From Roseiarcus sp963730555 (GTDB lineage: Bacteria > Pseudomonadota > Alphaproteobacteria > Rhizobiales > Beijerinckiaceae): DNA of 64,000 nt. The translations under genes and the position numbers were made by a program. The notes beneath the pieces were generated by a model, which was not told the DNA's origin, searched no databases, and was given only the letters and a program-made list of their open reading frames with translations. The stretch is taken from contig CAVSSS010000031.1 in NCBI GenBank assembly GCA_963730555.1, positions 310,001 through 374,000 on the forward strand. The letters run 5' to 3'. This document shows, in pieces, positions 1 to 7,341 of the stretch (position 1 is the first letter of the stretch; every line of letters begins with the position of its first letter).

Positions 1-84
1 GGCGAGATGGGGATCGGCGCCCTCGGGTGTTATCGAAACTAAGACACTACCCGGCAAGTTGGCCTCAGACTCCTTCTCGGTTTT

Positions 85-342
85 TTAGATCCGGTCGGCG
101 TATGGGGGAACCTCCACCAGAGTTCCAATCAACCGCAAGAGAGCCTGCTGCTCAGGTCCCGCCGCCTCCCTTAAGAAAACCCCGAGTTCGATGTGCGACA
201 AACGGCCTCCGGACGGCGCGTTAGGTTGATGGATAATAAATGCATGCCCGTTCTCTGGCTCCCGACCAAGGAACCATGTATCCCCGTTTGGGCTGCGGTA
301 CAGCTCTCGCCGATCTGGCATATCGGGCCCCATGCTCGCCAA
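85..342 (-). CDS. conserved hypothetical protein, 85 aa
   Basis: Small soluble protein without signal peptide or membrane segment. The core (YRSPNGDTWFLGRE, then HQPNAPSGGRLSHIE, then PEQQALLRLIGTL) resembles a short hypothetical family I remember from many Rhizobiales genomes; no function is known to me. The start is uncertain: the Met at position 8 (near base 321) sits just before the conserved core and is as good as the first Met. It lies 4 nt downstream of another small minus-strand frame, so the two may form a small operon. Codon use looks like that of the rest of the window. Confidence 0.55.
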   Translation of the reverse strand: MASMGPDMPDRRELYRSPNGDTWFLGREPENGHAFIIHQPNAPSGGRLSHIELGVFLREAAGPEQQALLRLIGTLVEVPPYADRI

Positions 343-346
343 TTCG

Positions 347-598
347 CTAACGAGGGCCTTTGAGGCTGGCGGGCTTGGGCGGCCCGTCCAAGCGCCATTT
401 GAGCCTCTGAGCTAGGCGTGCGCGCTGTTCACGATCAAGCCGAAGAAAGGCTTGGAAAACGAGTTCGACGGGGTCCGCATGCTGCTCGGTCACGATAACC
501 GGGTGCGGGGGGCGGCGCCTGCCGCCGACATCTCCCGAGCCGAACAACACGCCTGGTCGGAACGGGCTGAGGCGCGGAAAATCAATCCAGAAGCGCAT
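347..598 (-). CDS. possible small hypothetical protein
   Basis: Weak call. The C-terminal half (QHADPVELVFQAFLRLD, then RARLAQRLKWRLDG) looks like a genuine amphipathic helical protein and the stop sits 4 nt before the next small gene on the same strand. The N-terminal half is rich in Arg, Pro and Gly and probably lies upstream of the true start, which may be a GTG near base 500. No function can be given. It could also be a chance frame in GC-rich DNA. Confidence 0.3.
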   Translation of the reverse strand: MRFWIDFPRLSPFRPGVLFGSGDVGGRRRPPHPVIVTEQHADPVELVFQAFLRLDREQRARLAQRLKWRLDGPPKPASLKGPR

Positions 599-1211
599 GG
601 GCGACAGTCACGCGCAGGGCAGGCGGAATTGCGCACGATGGAGCTTGACTATCACGTGCGGTGCAGCATGCCGACTGCCGCGAAATCCGCTATTGCATTC
701 GCATCTCTTAGTATACTTGTCGATTTTACCCATCTCAAATCCATTGAATCGTCCTTTTGTCATTTGGACACGATTGCGATTTTTTCGGGGCTGGATTACC
801 GACGGAGCTAAATAAACTGTTTACGCTATGGACGCGGCAGAAAAATTTCTTACCCCTCCGAGCCTCGACGAGGAGGGGAGCATTCTTCCGAGGTGCAGCG
901 GCCTTATGACAGGAAGGCTGTGCTCAACACAAGGGCGGCCCGAAAGCCGCCTCTGGTGCGGAGGCATCCGGCGCCGGCGAAGTCGAGGAGCGCCTGTAGG
1001 ACCTCTGGAGCCTCTCTGCGGTCGTGATGCGGCCGAGCTTCAGCGCCAGCAGTGCAGCGTACCGTAGGGCGACTTTGGCGAGCCTAGACGGGTCCAGATC
1101 GCTCTGTAGGATATGCGCCGAGACCCTTATCAGGGCGTCCACGCTCCGGTCGCAATTTGCTTTCCCGAAACTCCTTCCCTTCCAAGACCCTCCAACACAC
1201 GAAGAGCAATC
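599..1211. other. intergenic stretch without a supported gene
   Basis: About 600 bases between the small minus-strand genes and the SDR gene. The part around 690-830 is clearly more A/T-rich than the surroundings and could hold promoters. No open frame here shows a recognisable domain, and no strong hairpin with a T run was seen. Confidence 0.4.
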
Positions 1212-2045
1212 ATGACCAAGACCTGGCTTATAACCGGCTGTTCCACCGGCTTCGGCCGCTTGCTCGCTCAAGCGGCGCTCGGTCGCGGGGATCAAGTCGT
1301 CGCTACGGCGCGCGACCCGGCCACGCTCTCGGACATTGCCAAGGCCTTTCCCAAGACGGCGCGAACGACTGCGCTCGATGTGACCAAGCCCGGCGCCCCC
1401 GAGAAGGCGGTGGCGGTGGCGATGGACGCCTTCGGCAGGCTCGACGTCCTCGTCAACAACGCCGGCTTCGGCTTCATCGGCGCCATAGAGGAGGCGACCA
1501 CGGACGAATATCGGCCGATGTTCGAGACCAATATCATCGGCCTATTGGAGACGACGCGAGCGGCCTTGCCGGCGTTACGAAAGACGGGCGCTGGCGGTCG
1601 CATCGTCAACATGTCGTCAGGCGCGGGCATCAAGGGCCTGCAAGGCTCGGGGCACTACAACGCGACAAAGTTTGCCGTCGACGGCATTTCCGAGGCGCTG
1701 GCCCAGGAGGTCGCGCCTTTCGGCATCGCGGTCATCATCGTGGAGCCAGGTCCATTCCGAACCGACTTCCTCGGGCGGTCGATCTCGCTCGCCAAGAAGG
1801 AGATGCCGGAATATGCGGGAACGGCCGGCGTGTTCCGCACCTTCCGCGCCAACAACGACGGCAAGCAGGTCGGCGACCCGGACAAAGGCGTCAAGGTCAT
1901 CTTGAAAGCGGTCGACGCGGAAAAGCCGCCGCTGCACCTGCCGCTCGGCGCCCGCGCTTACGCGCTGGCGCGCGCGAAGATCGCGGAGTTCACCAAGGAC
2001 ATCGACGCCTGGGAAGAGGTAGCGAAGGCGACCGACTACGTGTGA
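1212..2045 (+). CDS. SDR-family NAD(P)-dependent oxidoreductase
   Basis: Classical short-chain dehydrogenase/reductase of about 277 aa, cytoplasmic. The ATG at 1212 gives an N-terminus that leads straight into the nucleotide-binding motif (ITGCSTGFG, a TGxxxGxG variant). The NNAG motif follows (VLVNNAGFGF), then the catalytic Ser (MSSGAGIKG) and the YxxxK pair (GHYNATKFAVDG). The C-terminal region (EPGPFRTDFLGRS) is typical of the subgroup acting on unknown carbonyl or alcohol substrates. A longer upstream extension in the same frame is low complexity and was left out. The substrate cannot be inferred. It is followed by selA after about 145 bases, probably as a separate unit. Confidence 0.88.
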   Translation: MTKTWLITGCSTGFGRLLAQAALGRGDQVVATARDPATLSDIAKAFPKTARTTALDVTKPGAPEKAVAVAMDAFGRLDVLVNNAGFGFIGAIEEATTDEYRPMFETNIIGLLETTRAALPALRKTGAGGRIVNMSSGAGIKGLQGSGHYNATKFAVDGISEALAQEVAPFGIAVIIVEPGPFRTDFLGRSISLAKKEMPEYAGTAGVFRTFRANNDGKQVGDPDKGVKVILKAVDAEKPPLHLPLGARAYALARAKIAEFTKDIDAWEEVAKATDYV

Positions 2046-2191
2046 CAGCGCCGACCGACTTGAAATCCTCACCGACCGCGAGCGCGTCGGCCTTGGAACA
2101 ACCTGGTTTCCGAGGCCTTCTGCTCCGTGGTAAGCGGTGGCGCCGCTTTCAGATCGTACGGTCGGATTGCCAAGGCTGAATCGAGGGGACA

Positions 2192-3649
2192 ATGGACCCC
2201 ACAGTATCGGTGCTCCTGCGCGATCTCCCGTCGGTATCCGCAATTCTGAACACTTCCGCGGCGATAGTACTCGTAGAGCGCTATGGCCAAAAGGCCTCAA
2301 CCGACGCGATCCGTGCGACGATCGAAACCGCGCGGGCGGCGCTGCAAGAGGGCGAGGGCGCCGTTCCGACGGCTGAGCGTCTAGCCATCGAAAGCCGCCT
2401 CCGACTCGAGAGGGAGGAGCGGTCCGGTTCGCGTCCAGTCTTCAACCTTACCGGCACGGTCCTGCATACAAATCTTGGCCGGGCCGTGCTCGCCGAAGCG
2501 GCGGTCGAAGCCGCGGTCGAAGCCATGCAGAATCCGGTGGCCCTGGAATTTGATCTTGAGGCCGGCAAGCGCGGCGAGCGCGACGACCATGTCAGGGGTC
2601 TCCTATGCGAGCTGACCGGCGCGGATGACGCGACGGTGGTCAACAACAACGCCGCCGCGGTGCTGCTCGTGCTGAACACTCTTGCGAACGGTCGTGAGGC
2701 AATCGTGTCGCGCGGCGAGCTCATTGAGATTGGCGGCGCGTTTCGCATGCCGGAAATCATGGCCAGCGCGGGCGCGCGGCTGGTAGAGGTCGGCACAACC
2801 AATCGCACACATCAGAAAGATTATCGCTCGGCGCTGAACGAAAGGACCGGGCTGATACTCAAGGTCCACACGTCGAACTACCGCATTCAGGGCTTCACAG
2901 CCGAGGTCGGGACATCAGACCTTAGCGCGATGGCCAAGGCGGCAGGGGTTCCGCTGGCCCACGATCTCGGGTCGGGCACCTTGGTCGACCTTGCGCATTA
3001 CGGGCTGCAAGCGGAGCCGACAGTTCGGCAGGCAGCAGCCAATGCGGACGTTGTTATGTTTTCCGGCGACAAACTGCTCGGTGGGCCGCAAGCGGGCTTC
3101 ATTGTCGGCAAGCGCGACCTGATCCAAGCGATCAATCGCAATCCGATGAAGCGCGCGCTTCGCGTCGATAAGATCAGGCTGGCCGCCATCGAAGCCACCC
3201 TCAAACTCTATCGGGATCCCATCCGGCTCGCCGAGCGCCTTCCGACGTTGCGGATGCTGACGCGGTCGCGCGATGAGATCGAGGCGCAGGCGCGACGCAT
3301 GTTGCCCCACGTGGTGAACTCGCTCGGCGACGACTTCGCGGTCGAAATATGCGAATGCCATAGCCAGATCGGATCCGGCGCGCTGCCGCTCGAAACCATT
3401 GCGAGCGCCGGTCTCGCCATCGCCTCGAAGCGGAAAGGCCGCGAGCTCGACCGCTTGTCGGCATTGCTGCGCGAACTGCCGCGACCTGTCATCGGACGGA
3501 TCGAGAAGGAGCGCCTGGTGCTTGACCTGCGTTGCGCGGGCGAGGAGGGGGCGCTCCTGTCCAATCTGTCGCACCTTAATGTCGTTGCCTCGGACCGCGC
3601 ATGCCGCGGCCCGTCTGACGAGCGGCCTGCGACGGGCGCACCGCCGTGA
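2192..3649 (+). CDS. selA: L-seryl-tRNA(Sec) selenium transferase
   Basis: PLP enzyme that converts Ser-tRNA(Sec) to Sec-tRNA(Sec) using selenophosphate. The 485-aa product is slightly longer than E. coli SelA. Near the N-terminus is the family motif FNLTGTVLHTNLGRA; the PLP lysine lies in SGDKLLGGPQAG at about residue 294, matching the E. coli Lys295 region. A good ribosome site (GAGGGGA) lies a few bases before the ATG. The TGA stop overlaps the GTG start of selB (GTGA), so translation is probably coupled. With selB, tRNA-Sec and selD it completes the Sec pathway; the user gene fdnG lies about 9 kb further on. Confidence 0.96.
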   Translation: MDPTVSVLLRDLPSVSAILNTSAAIVLVERYGQKASTDAIRATIETARAALQEGEGAVPTAERLAIESRLRLEREERSGSRPVFNLTGTVLHTNLGRAVLAEAAVEAAVEAMQNPVALEFDLEAGKRGERDDHVRGLLCELTGADDATVVNNNAAAVLLVLNTLANGREAIVSRGELIEIGGAFRMPEIMASAGARLVEVGTTNRTHQKDYRSALNERTGLILKVHTSNYRIQGFTAEVGTSDLSAMAKAAGVPLAHDLGSGTLVDLAHYGLQAEPTVRQAAANADVVMFSGDKLLGGPQAGFIVGKRDLIQAINRNPMKRALRVDKIRLAAIEATLKLYRDPIRLAERLPTLRMLTRSRDEIEAQARRMLPHVVNSLGDDFAVEICECHSQIGSGALPLETIASAGLAIASKRKGRELDRLSALLRELPRPVIGRIEKERLVLDLRCAGEEGALLSNLSHLNVVASDRACRGPSDERPATGAPP

Positions 3650-5709
3650 TTGTCGGCCTCGCCGGTCATATCGATCATGGCAAGACGGCGCTGGTCAAAG
3701 CGCTGACCGGCGTCGATGGCGACCGGCTGAAGGATGAGAAAGCCCGCGGCATCACGATCGATCTGGGCTTCGCCTATATGCCTAGCCGCACGGGGCGGGC
3801 GATCGGCTTCATTGATGTTCCAGGCCACGAGCGCTTCGTTCATACGATGCTCGCGGGCGCAAGCGGAGTTGATTTTGCGCTTCTGACAATCGGCGTCGAT
3901 GACGGGATCATGCCGCAGACGCTCGAACATCTCGCGATTCTCGACCTGCTCGGCGTCGATCGCGGCGCAGTGGTACTCACGAAGGCGGACCTCGGTTCCC
4001 CCGGATCCATCGAGCGCGTCGCCGGCCAAGCAAAAGCGATGATCGCCGCGACCGCGCTCGCGCATGCCGAGGTCCTGACGGTCTCGGCGCTGACCGGGGA
4101 TGGCGTGGACGCGCTGCGCGCCCATCTCGAAGAGGCGGCGGACGCCGTGCGCGATCGAGGAGCGGGCGAGAGGTTTCGGCTCGCGGTCGATCGGGTTTTC
4201 ACGCTGTCTGGCGTCGGGGTCGTCGCGACCGGGACGGTGCTGTCGGGTTCGGTCCATCTCGGCGACCGGATCCAGCTCAGCCCGTCCGGCCTGTTCGCGC
4301 GTGTGCGGTCTCTTCATGCGGAGAACCGACCGGCCGAGGCGGCGCACGCGGGCCAGCGCTGCGCGCTCAATCTCACAGGCCCCGACATTACGAAAGACGC
4401 GATCCGACGTGGCGACGTGGCGCTCGATCCTGAGCTGCACGCGCCGACCGATCGCGTGGACGCGCGCATCCGAGTGCTGCCAACGGAAAAGAAGCCGGTC
4501 GGCCAATGGTTCCCCGTCCGGCTTCATTATGCCGCGGCGGAAGCCGGCGCGCGCATCGTCCTGTTCGACGACAGGCCGATCGCCCCTGGAGAGGAGGCCA
4601 ACGTCCAGCTCGTCCTTGATCGCCCGATTGCCGCGGCAGCTTATGACCGCTTCGTCGTTCGGGACGCATCGGCCCAGCGAACGCTCGGGGGCGGCCTGTT
4701 TCTGGATCTGCGCGCGAAGGCCAGAGGGAGACGGGCGCCCGAGAGGCGCGAGCAGCGCGCGGCGCTTAAACTGGCCGATCCGTCGGCCGCCTTCGCGGCG
4801 CTCTTGGAAACGCCGCCTTTCGCTTTTGACCTTGCAGAGTTTGCCCGAGATCGGGCGCTCTCGGCGGAAGAGCGGGATGAGCTGGCGTCGCGGTTGAAGC
4901 TTGTCATTTTGGTATCGGTAGACTCGAAAATCGCGATGACCGGCCAGCGTTGGGCCCTCTTCGCGTCGACCATGCTCGAGCGGATCGGCGCCTATCACGC
5001 CGACAATCTGGATCTTCAGGGGTTGGGACGAGAGCAGCTGAGGATCAATTCGCAACCGAAACTGCCTAAGGCGGCGTTCGACGTCGCTTTGAAAAAGCTT
5101 GCCGGCGCGGGCCAGCTCGTTCTGGACGGCGCGTTCGTCAGGCTGCCATCGCACGAGGCGCAGCTCGCGCCCGAGGACAAGGCCGCGTGGGAGGCGGCGG
5201 CTCCGCTTCTCGGCGGGGCGCAGCGCTTCCGTCCGCCTAGGGTGCGCGACCTCGCGGCCGCGACCGGTCGCGCGGAAGCAGATCTGCGCCGCGCGCTTAA
5301 ACGCGCAGGCCGCATGGGTTGGGCCGACGAAGTGGCGCACGACCATTTCTTCTTGCGCTCGACGATGAGCGAGATGACCACGATCGTTGCGGACCTGTCG
5401 GCGGCAGCGAAAGACGGCTCTTTTTCCGCCGCGCAATTCCGCGACCAGGTCGACAACGGCCGCAAAGTGGCTATCCAAATTCTCGAATTCTTCGATCGGC
5501 ATGGCGTGACCCTGCGCAAAGGCGACCAGCGCCGGATCAACCCGTTTCGTCTGGATCTGTTCGGAGCGACGTGCCAATCCGGTGACGAGCCTGGAGGAGA
5601 ATCGTCCCCGGTGGGGCGCCCGGACTTCAAATCCGTGTGGGGCAGCGAGCCTGTCTCGGGTGGGTTCGACTCCCACTCTCCTCCGCCAGTTTTGCGCCGC
5701 GCCAAGTGA
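3646..5709 (+). CDS. selB: selenocysteine-specific elongation factor SelB
   Basis: EF-Tu-like GTPase that brings Sec-tRNA(Sec) to UGA codons followed by a SECIS hairpin. The GTP site is at residues 7-14 (GHIDHGKT), with GITIDLGF, DVPGHERF and LTKADL following. EF-Tu-like beta domains come next, then C-terminal winged-helix repeats (KAAFDVALKKLAGAGQLVLD; ILEFFDRHGVTLRKGD) that bind the SECIS. It starts at a GTG overlapping the selA stop by 4 nt. The frame has no stop before the downstream tRNA-Sec gene: about 649 residues are ordinary SelB, then roughly 32 are encoded by the tRNA gene itself and a few more run to the TGA. Either the protein really has this tail or the 3' end has drifted. Confidence 0.95.
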   Translation: MIVGLAGHIDHGKTALVKALTGVDGDRLKDEKARGITIDLGFAYMPSRTGRAIGFIDVPGHERFVHTMLAGASGVDFALLTIGVDDGIMPQTLEHLAILDLLGVDRGAVVLTKADLGSPGSIERVAGQAKAMIAATALAHAEVLTVSALTGDGVDALRAHLEEAADAVRDRGAGERFRLAVDRVFTLSGVGVVATGTVLSGSVHLGDRIQLSPSGLFARVRSLHAENRPAEAAHAGQRCALNLTGPDITKDAIRRGDVALDPELHAPTDRVDARIRVLPTEKKPVGQWFPVRLHYAAAEAGARIVLFDDRPIAPGEEANVQLVLDRPIAAAAYDRFVVRDASAQRTLGGGLFLDLRAKARGRRAPERREQRAALKLADPSAAFAALLETPPFAFDLAEFARDRALSAEERDELASRLKLVILVSVDSKIAMTGQRWALFASTMLERIGAYHADNLDLQGLGREQLRINSQPKLPKAAFDVALKKLAGAGQLVLDGAFVRLPSHEAQLAPEDKAAWEAAAPLLGGAQRFRPPRVRDLAAATGRAEADLRRALKRAGRMGWADEVAHDHFFLRSTMSEMTTIVADLSAAAKDGSFSAAQFRDQVDNGRKVAIQILEFFDRHGVTLRKGDQRRINPFRLDLFGATCQSGDEPGGESSPVGRPDFKSVWGSEPVSGGFDSHSPPPVLRRAK
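5593..5688 (+). tRNA. selC: tRNA-Sec (anticodon TCA)
   Basis: The folded sequence has an 8-bp acceptor stem (GGAGGAGA with TCTCCTCC), a 5-bp T stem (GTGGG with CCCAC) around TTCGACT, a long variable arm of about 7 bp (GGGGCAG with CTGTCTC, using G-U pairs) and the anticodon loop CTTCAAA with TCA at 5627-5629. The discriminator G and an encoded CCA follow. The 8+5 acceptor/T geometry and long extra arm are diagnostic of bacterial tRNA-Sec. The anticodon stem has a mismatch at its outer pair. The gene lies entirely inside the 3' end of the selB reading frame on the same strand. Confidence 0.97.
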
Positions 5710-5721
5710 CCTAGGAGGCGC

Positions 5722-6768
5722 TTAAGCGTCGACCGCTACGATCGGACCTCCAGTCTCGACTGAGCCGACGATCGCGGCGCGCGGATCGCCTAGTCGAATG
5801 CGCGCGAGAATTTCGGGCGCCGCGGAGGCGTCGCAGGCGATGAGCAAGCCGCCCGACGTCTGCGGGTCGGTCAGCAACCGCCGTCGCCACTCCTCGAGGC
5901 TCGCGGGCAAATCGACGGCGTCTCCATAGCTCGACCAATTGCGCTCCGACGCGCCGGTGAAGTAGCTCGCCTGCACAAGGCTCTCCACCTGGGCAAGTAG
6001 CGGCACGTCATGAAGGCGCAGACGGACGGTGACGCCGGCGCCGCGCGCCATTTCGAGCGCGTGGCCAAGGAGCCCGAAACCCGTGACATCGGTCATCGCG
6101 TGAACGGCCTTGTCGCGCGCGAGCTCCGCGCCGACGACATTGAGGCGCGTCATGAAGCCGAGCATCTCGCGATAGCCTTCCTGCGCGAGCGCGCCCTTCC
6201 TGATCGCCGCGGAATAGACGCCGACGCCGATGGGCTTCGTGAGGATCAGCGCGTCGCCCGGACGGGCTTCCGAGTTGCGTCGGAGCGCCTTCGTCGAGAC
6301 GAGGCCGACGACGGCGAGACCGTAGATCGGCTCGGGCGAATCGATCGAATGGCCGCCGGCGACGGGGATGCCCGCTTCCGCCGCCATCGCCGCGCCGCCG
6401 CGCAGGATTTCGCGGATCATGCTCGTGGGCATGCTGTTGATCGGCATGCCGAGGACCGCGAGCGCGAAGATGGGCCTGCCCCCCATCGCGTAGACGTCGG
6501 AGAGCGCATTGGTCGCGGCGATGCGGCCGAAGTCGAACGGGTCGTCGACCATCGGCATGAAGAAGTCGGTGGTTGCGACGATGCAGGTCTCGTCGTCAAG
6601 CCGCCATACCGCCGCGTCGTCGCCGGTCTCCGTTCCGACGAGAAGGTTGGCGAACGGAGCGGCCTCCGGCTGCTCGGCCAGCAACTCGCGCAGCACGCCA
6701 GGCGACAGTTTGCAGCCGCAGCCGCCGCCATGGGCGAGCGCGGTCAGGCGAAGAATGGGGGCGTTCAT
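5722..6768 (-). CDS. selD: selenide, water dikinase (selenophosphate synthetase)
   Basis: Makes selenophosphate from selenide and ATP, the selenium donor for SelA. The 348-aa length is standard. The N-terminal catalytic loop GGGCGCKLSP places Cys17 and Lys20 at the same positions as in E. coli SelD, so this copy uses Cys rather than Sec. Further family motifs are GDDAAVW, DFFMPMVDDPFDFG, GGHSID, LTKPIGVGV and DVTGFGLLGHALEMA. The gene converges on selB/tRNA-Sec, with only 12 bases between their stops. Its upstream side faces a 570-base gap that carries a cluster of short repeats. Confidence 0.96.
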   Translation of the reverse strand: MNAPILRLTALAHGGGCGCKLSPGVLRELLAEQPEAAPFANLLVGTETGDDAAVWRLDDETCIVATTDFFMPMVDDPFDFGRIAATNALSDVYAMGGRPIFALAVLGMPINSMPTSMIREILRGGAAMAAEAGIPVAGGHSIDSPEPIYGLAVVGLVSTKALRRNSEARPGDALILTKPIGVGVYSAAIRKGALAQEGYREMLGFMTRLNVVGAELARDKAVHAMTDVTGFGLLGHALEMARGAGVTVRLRLHDVPLLAQVESLVQASYFTGASERNWSSYGDAVDLPASLEEWRRRLLTDPQTSGGLLIACDASAAPEILARIRLGDPRAAIVGSVETGGPIVAVDA

Positions 6769-7341
6769 GGCGGTCCGTCTCCGCAGTCGTAACCGGCTCA
6801 GAGTGCCCCCGCAGCCGCCGGAACGCCAGGGCTCAGCGGGTCACAAGCGCCAAGCCACGGCCGCCAGCGCAACCAGCGCGCGAGTTTCCAGCCAAGCAAA
6901 CGTCAATAAACGCCAATAAATTGGCATAAACGCTAGTAAGTGCTAGTAAAAGTGCTGGCGTTTACTGGCGTTTATTTTTTCGAATTGGGACTTTTCAATG
7001 GGTTACAGCGGAAACAAATAAAAAAATTCCCCGGCGGGCGGAATTGCGCGTTTGAGGTTGTGCGTAACGCTGTCTCGCAGGCATACCCTCCGTTCTCCGG
7101 GCCGGACTTTCGCCCGCCATAAGTTCTCTTCTGCAGAAATGGATACACTATGGCATTCTGGAGTTGTCAATAGATTGAACGGCTCTTGTAGCGTTAAATG
7201 TGGAAGGACCTTCCTCGCGGCTGCACCGCAACGAGGTTGTTCAACACCTAAGTCTGCTCTGGCGCTCTCTTCCGCGCTATTCTTGACCGGCCGAGCGCTC
7301 GATGTAGGGACGAAGCGCAAAAACCATACGGAAGGAGGCCC
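6769..7341. other. divergent intergenic region, selD / PQQ protein
   Basis: No supported gene. It holds the upstream regions of selD (leftward) and the PQQ protein (rightward). Its main structure is the short-repeat cluster listed separately at 6903-6977. Bases 6990-7330 contain A/T-rich patches that may be promoters but show no clear consensus. A good ribosome site (GAAGGAGG) at the right edge belongs to the PQQ gene. Confidence 0.5.
6903..6977. repeat. cluster of ~10-bp direct and inverted repeats
   Basis: The left half repeats units such as CAATAAACGC, CAATAAATTGG, CATAAACGC, TAGTAAGTGC and TAGTAAAAGTGC. The right half is TGGCGTTTA twice, spaced by one base. AATAAACGCCA on the left and TGGCGTTTATT on the right form an 11-bp perfect inverted repeat. 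Spacing near 10 bp puts the units on one face of the helix. It could be an operator array for selD and/or the PQQ gene, or integrase arm-type sites left from an element; nothing seen decides between these. Confidence 0.6.

Noticed and set aside
924..1295. 123-aa minus-strand frame before the SDR gene
   Set aside because: The middle looks helical but no family, start or ribosome site can be supported, and it overlaps the SDR start.
1157..2179. 340-aa plus-strand frame over the SDR gene
   Set aside because: Low-complexity Arg-rich product in the +1/+2 phase of the SDR gene.
3208..5676. 822-aa open frame antisense to selA and selB
   Set aside because: Arg/Gly-rich, no domain, and entirely opposite well-supported genes; typical GC-rich shadow.
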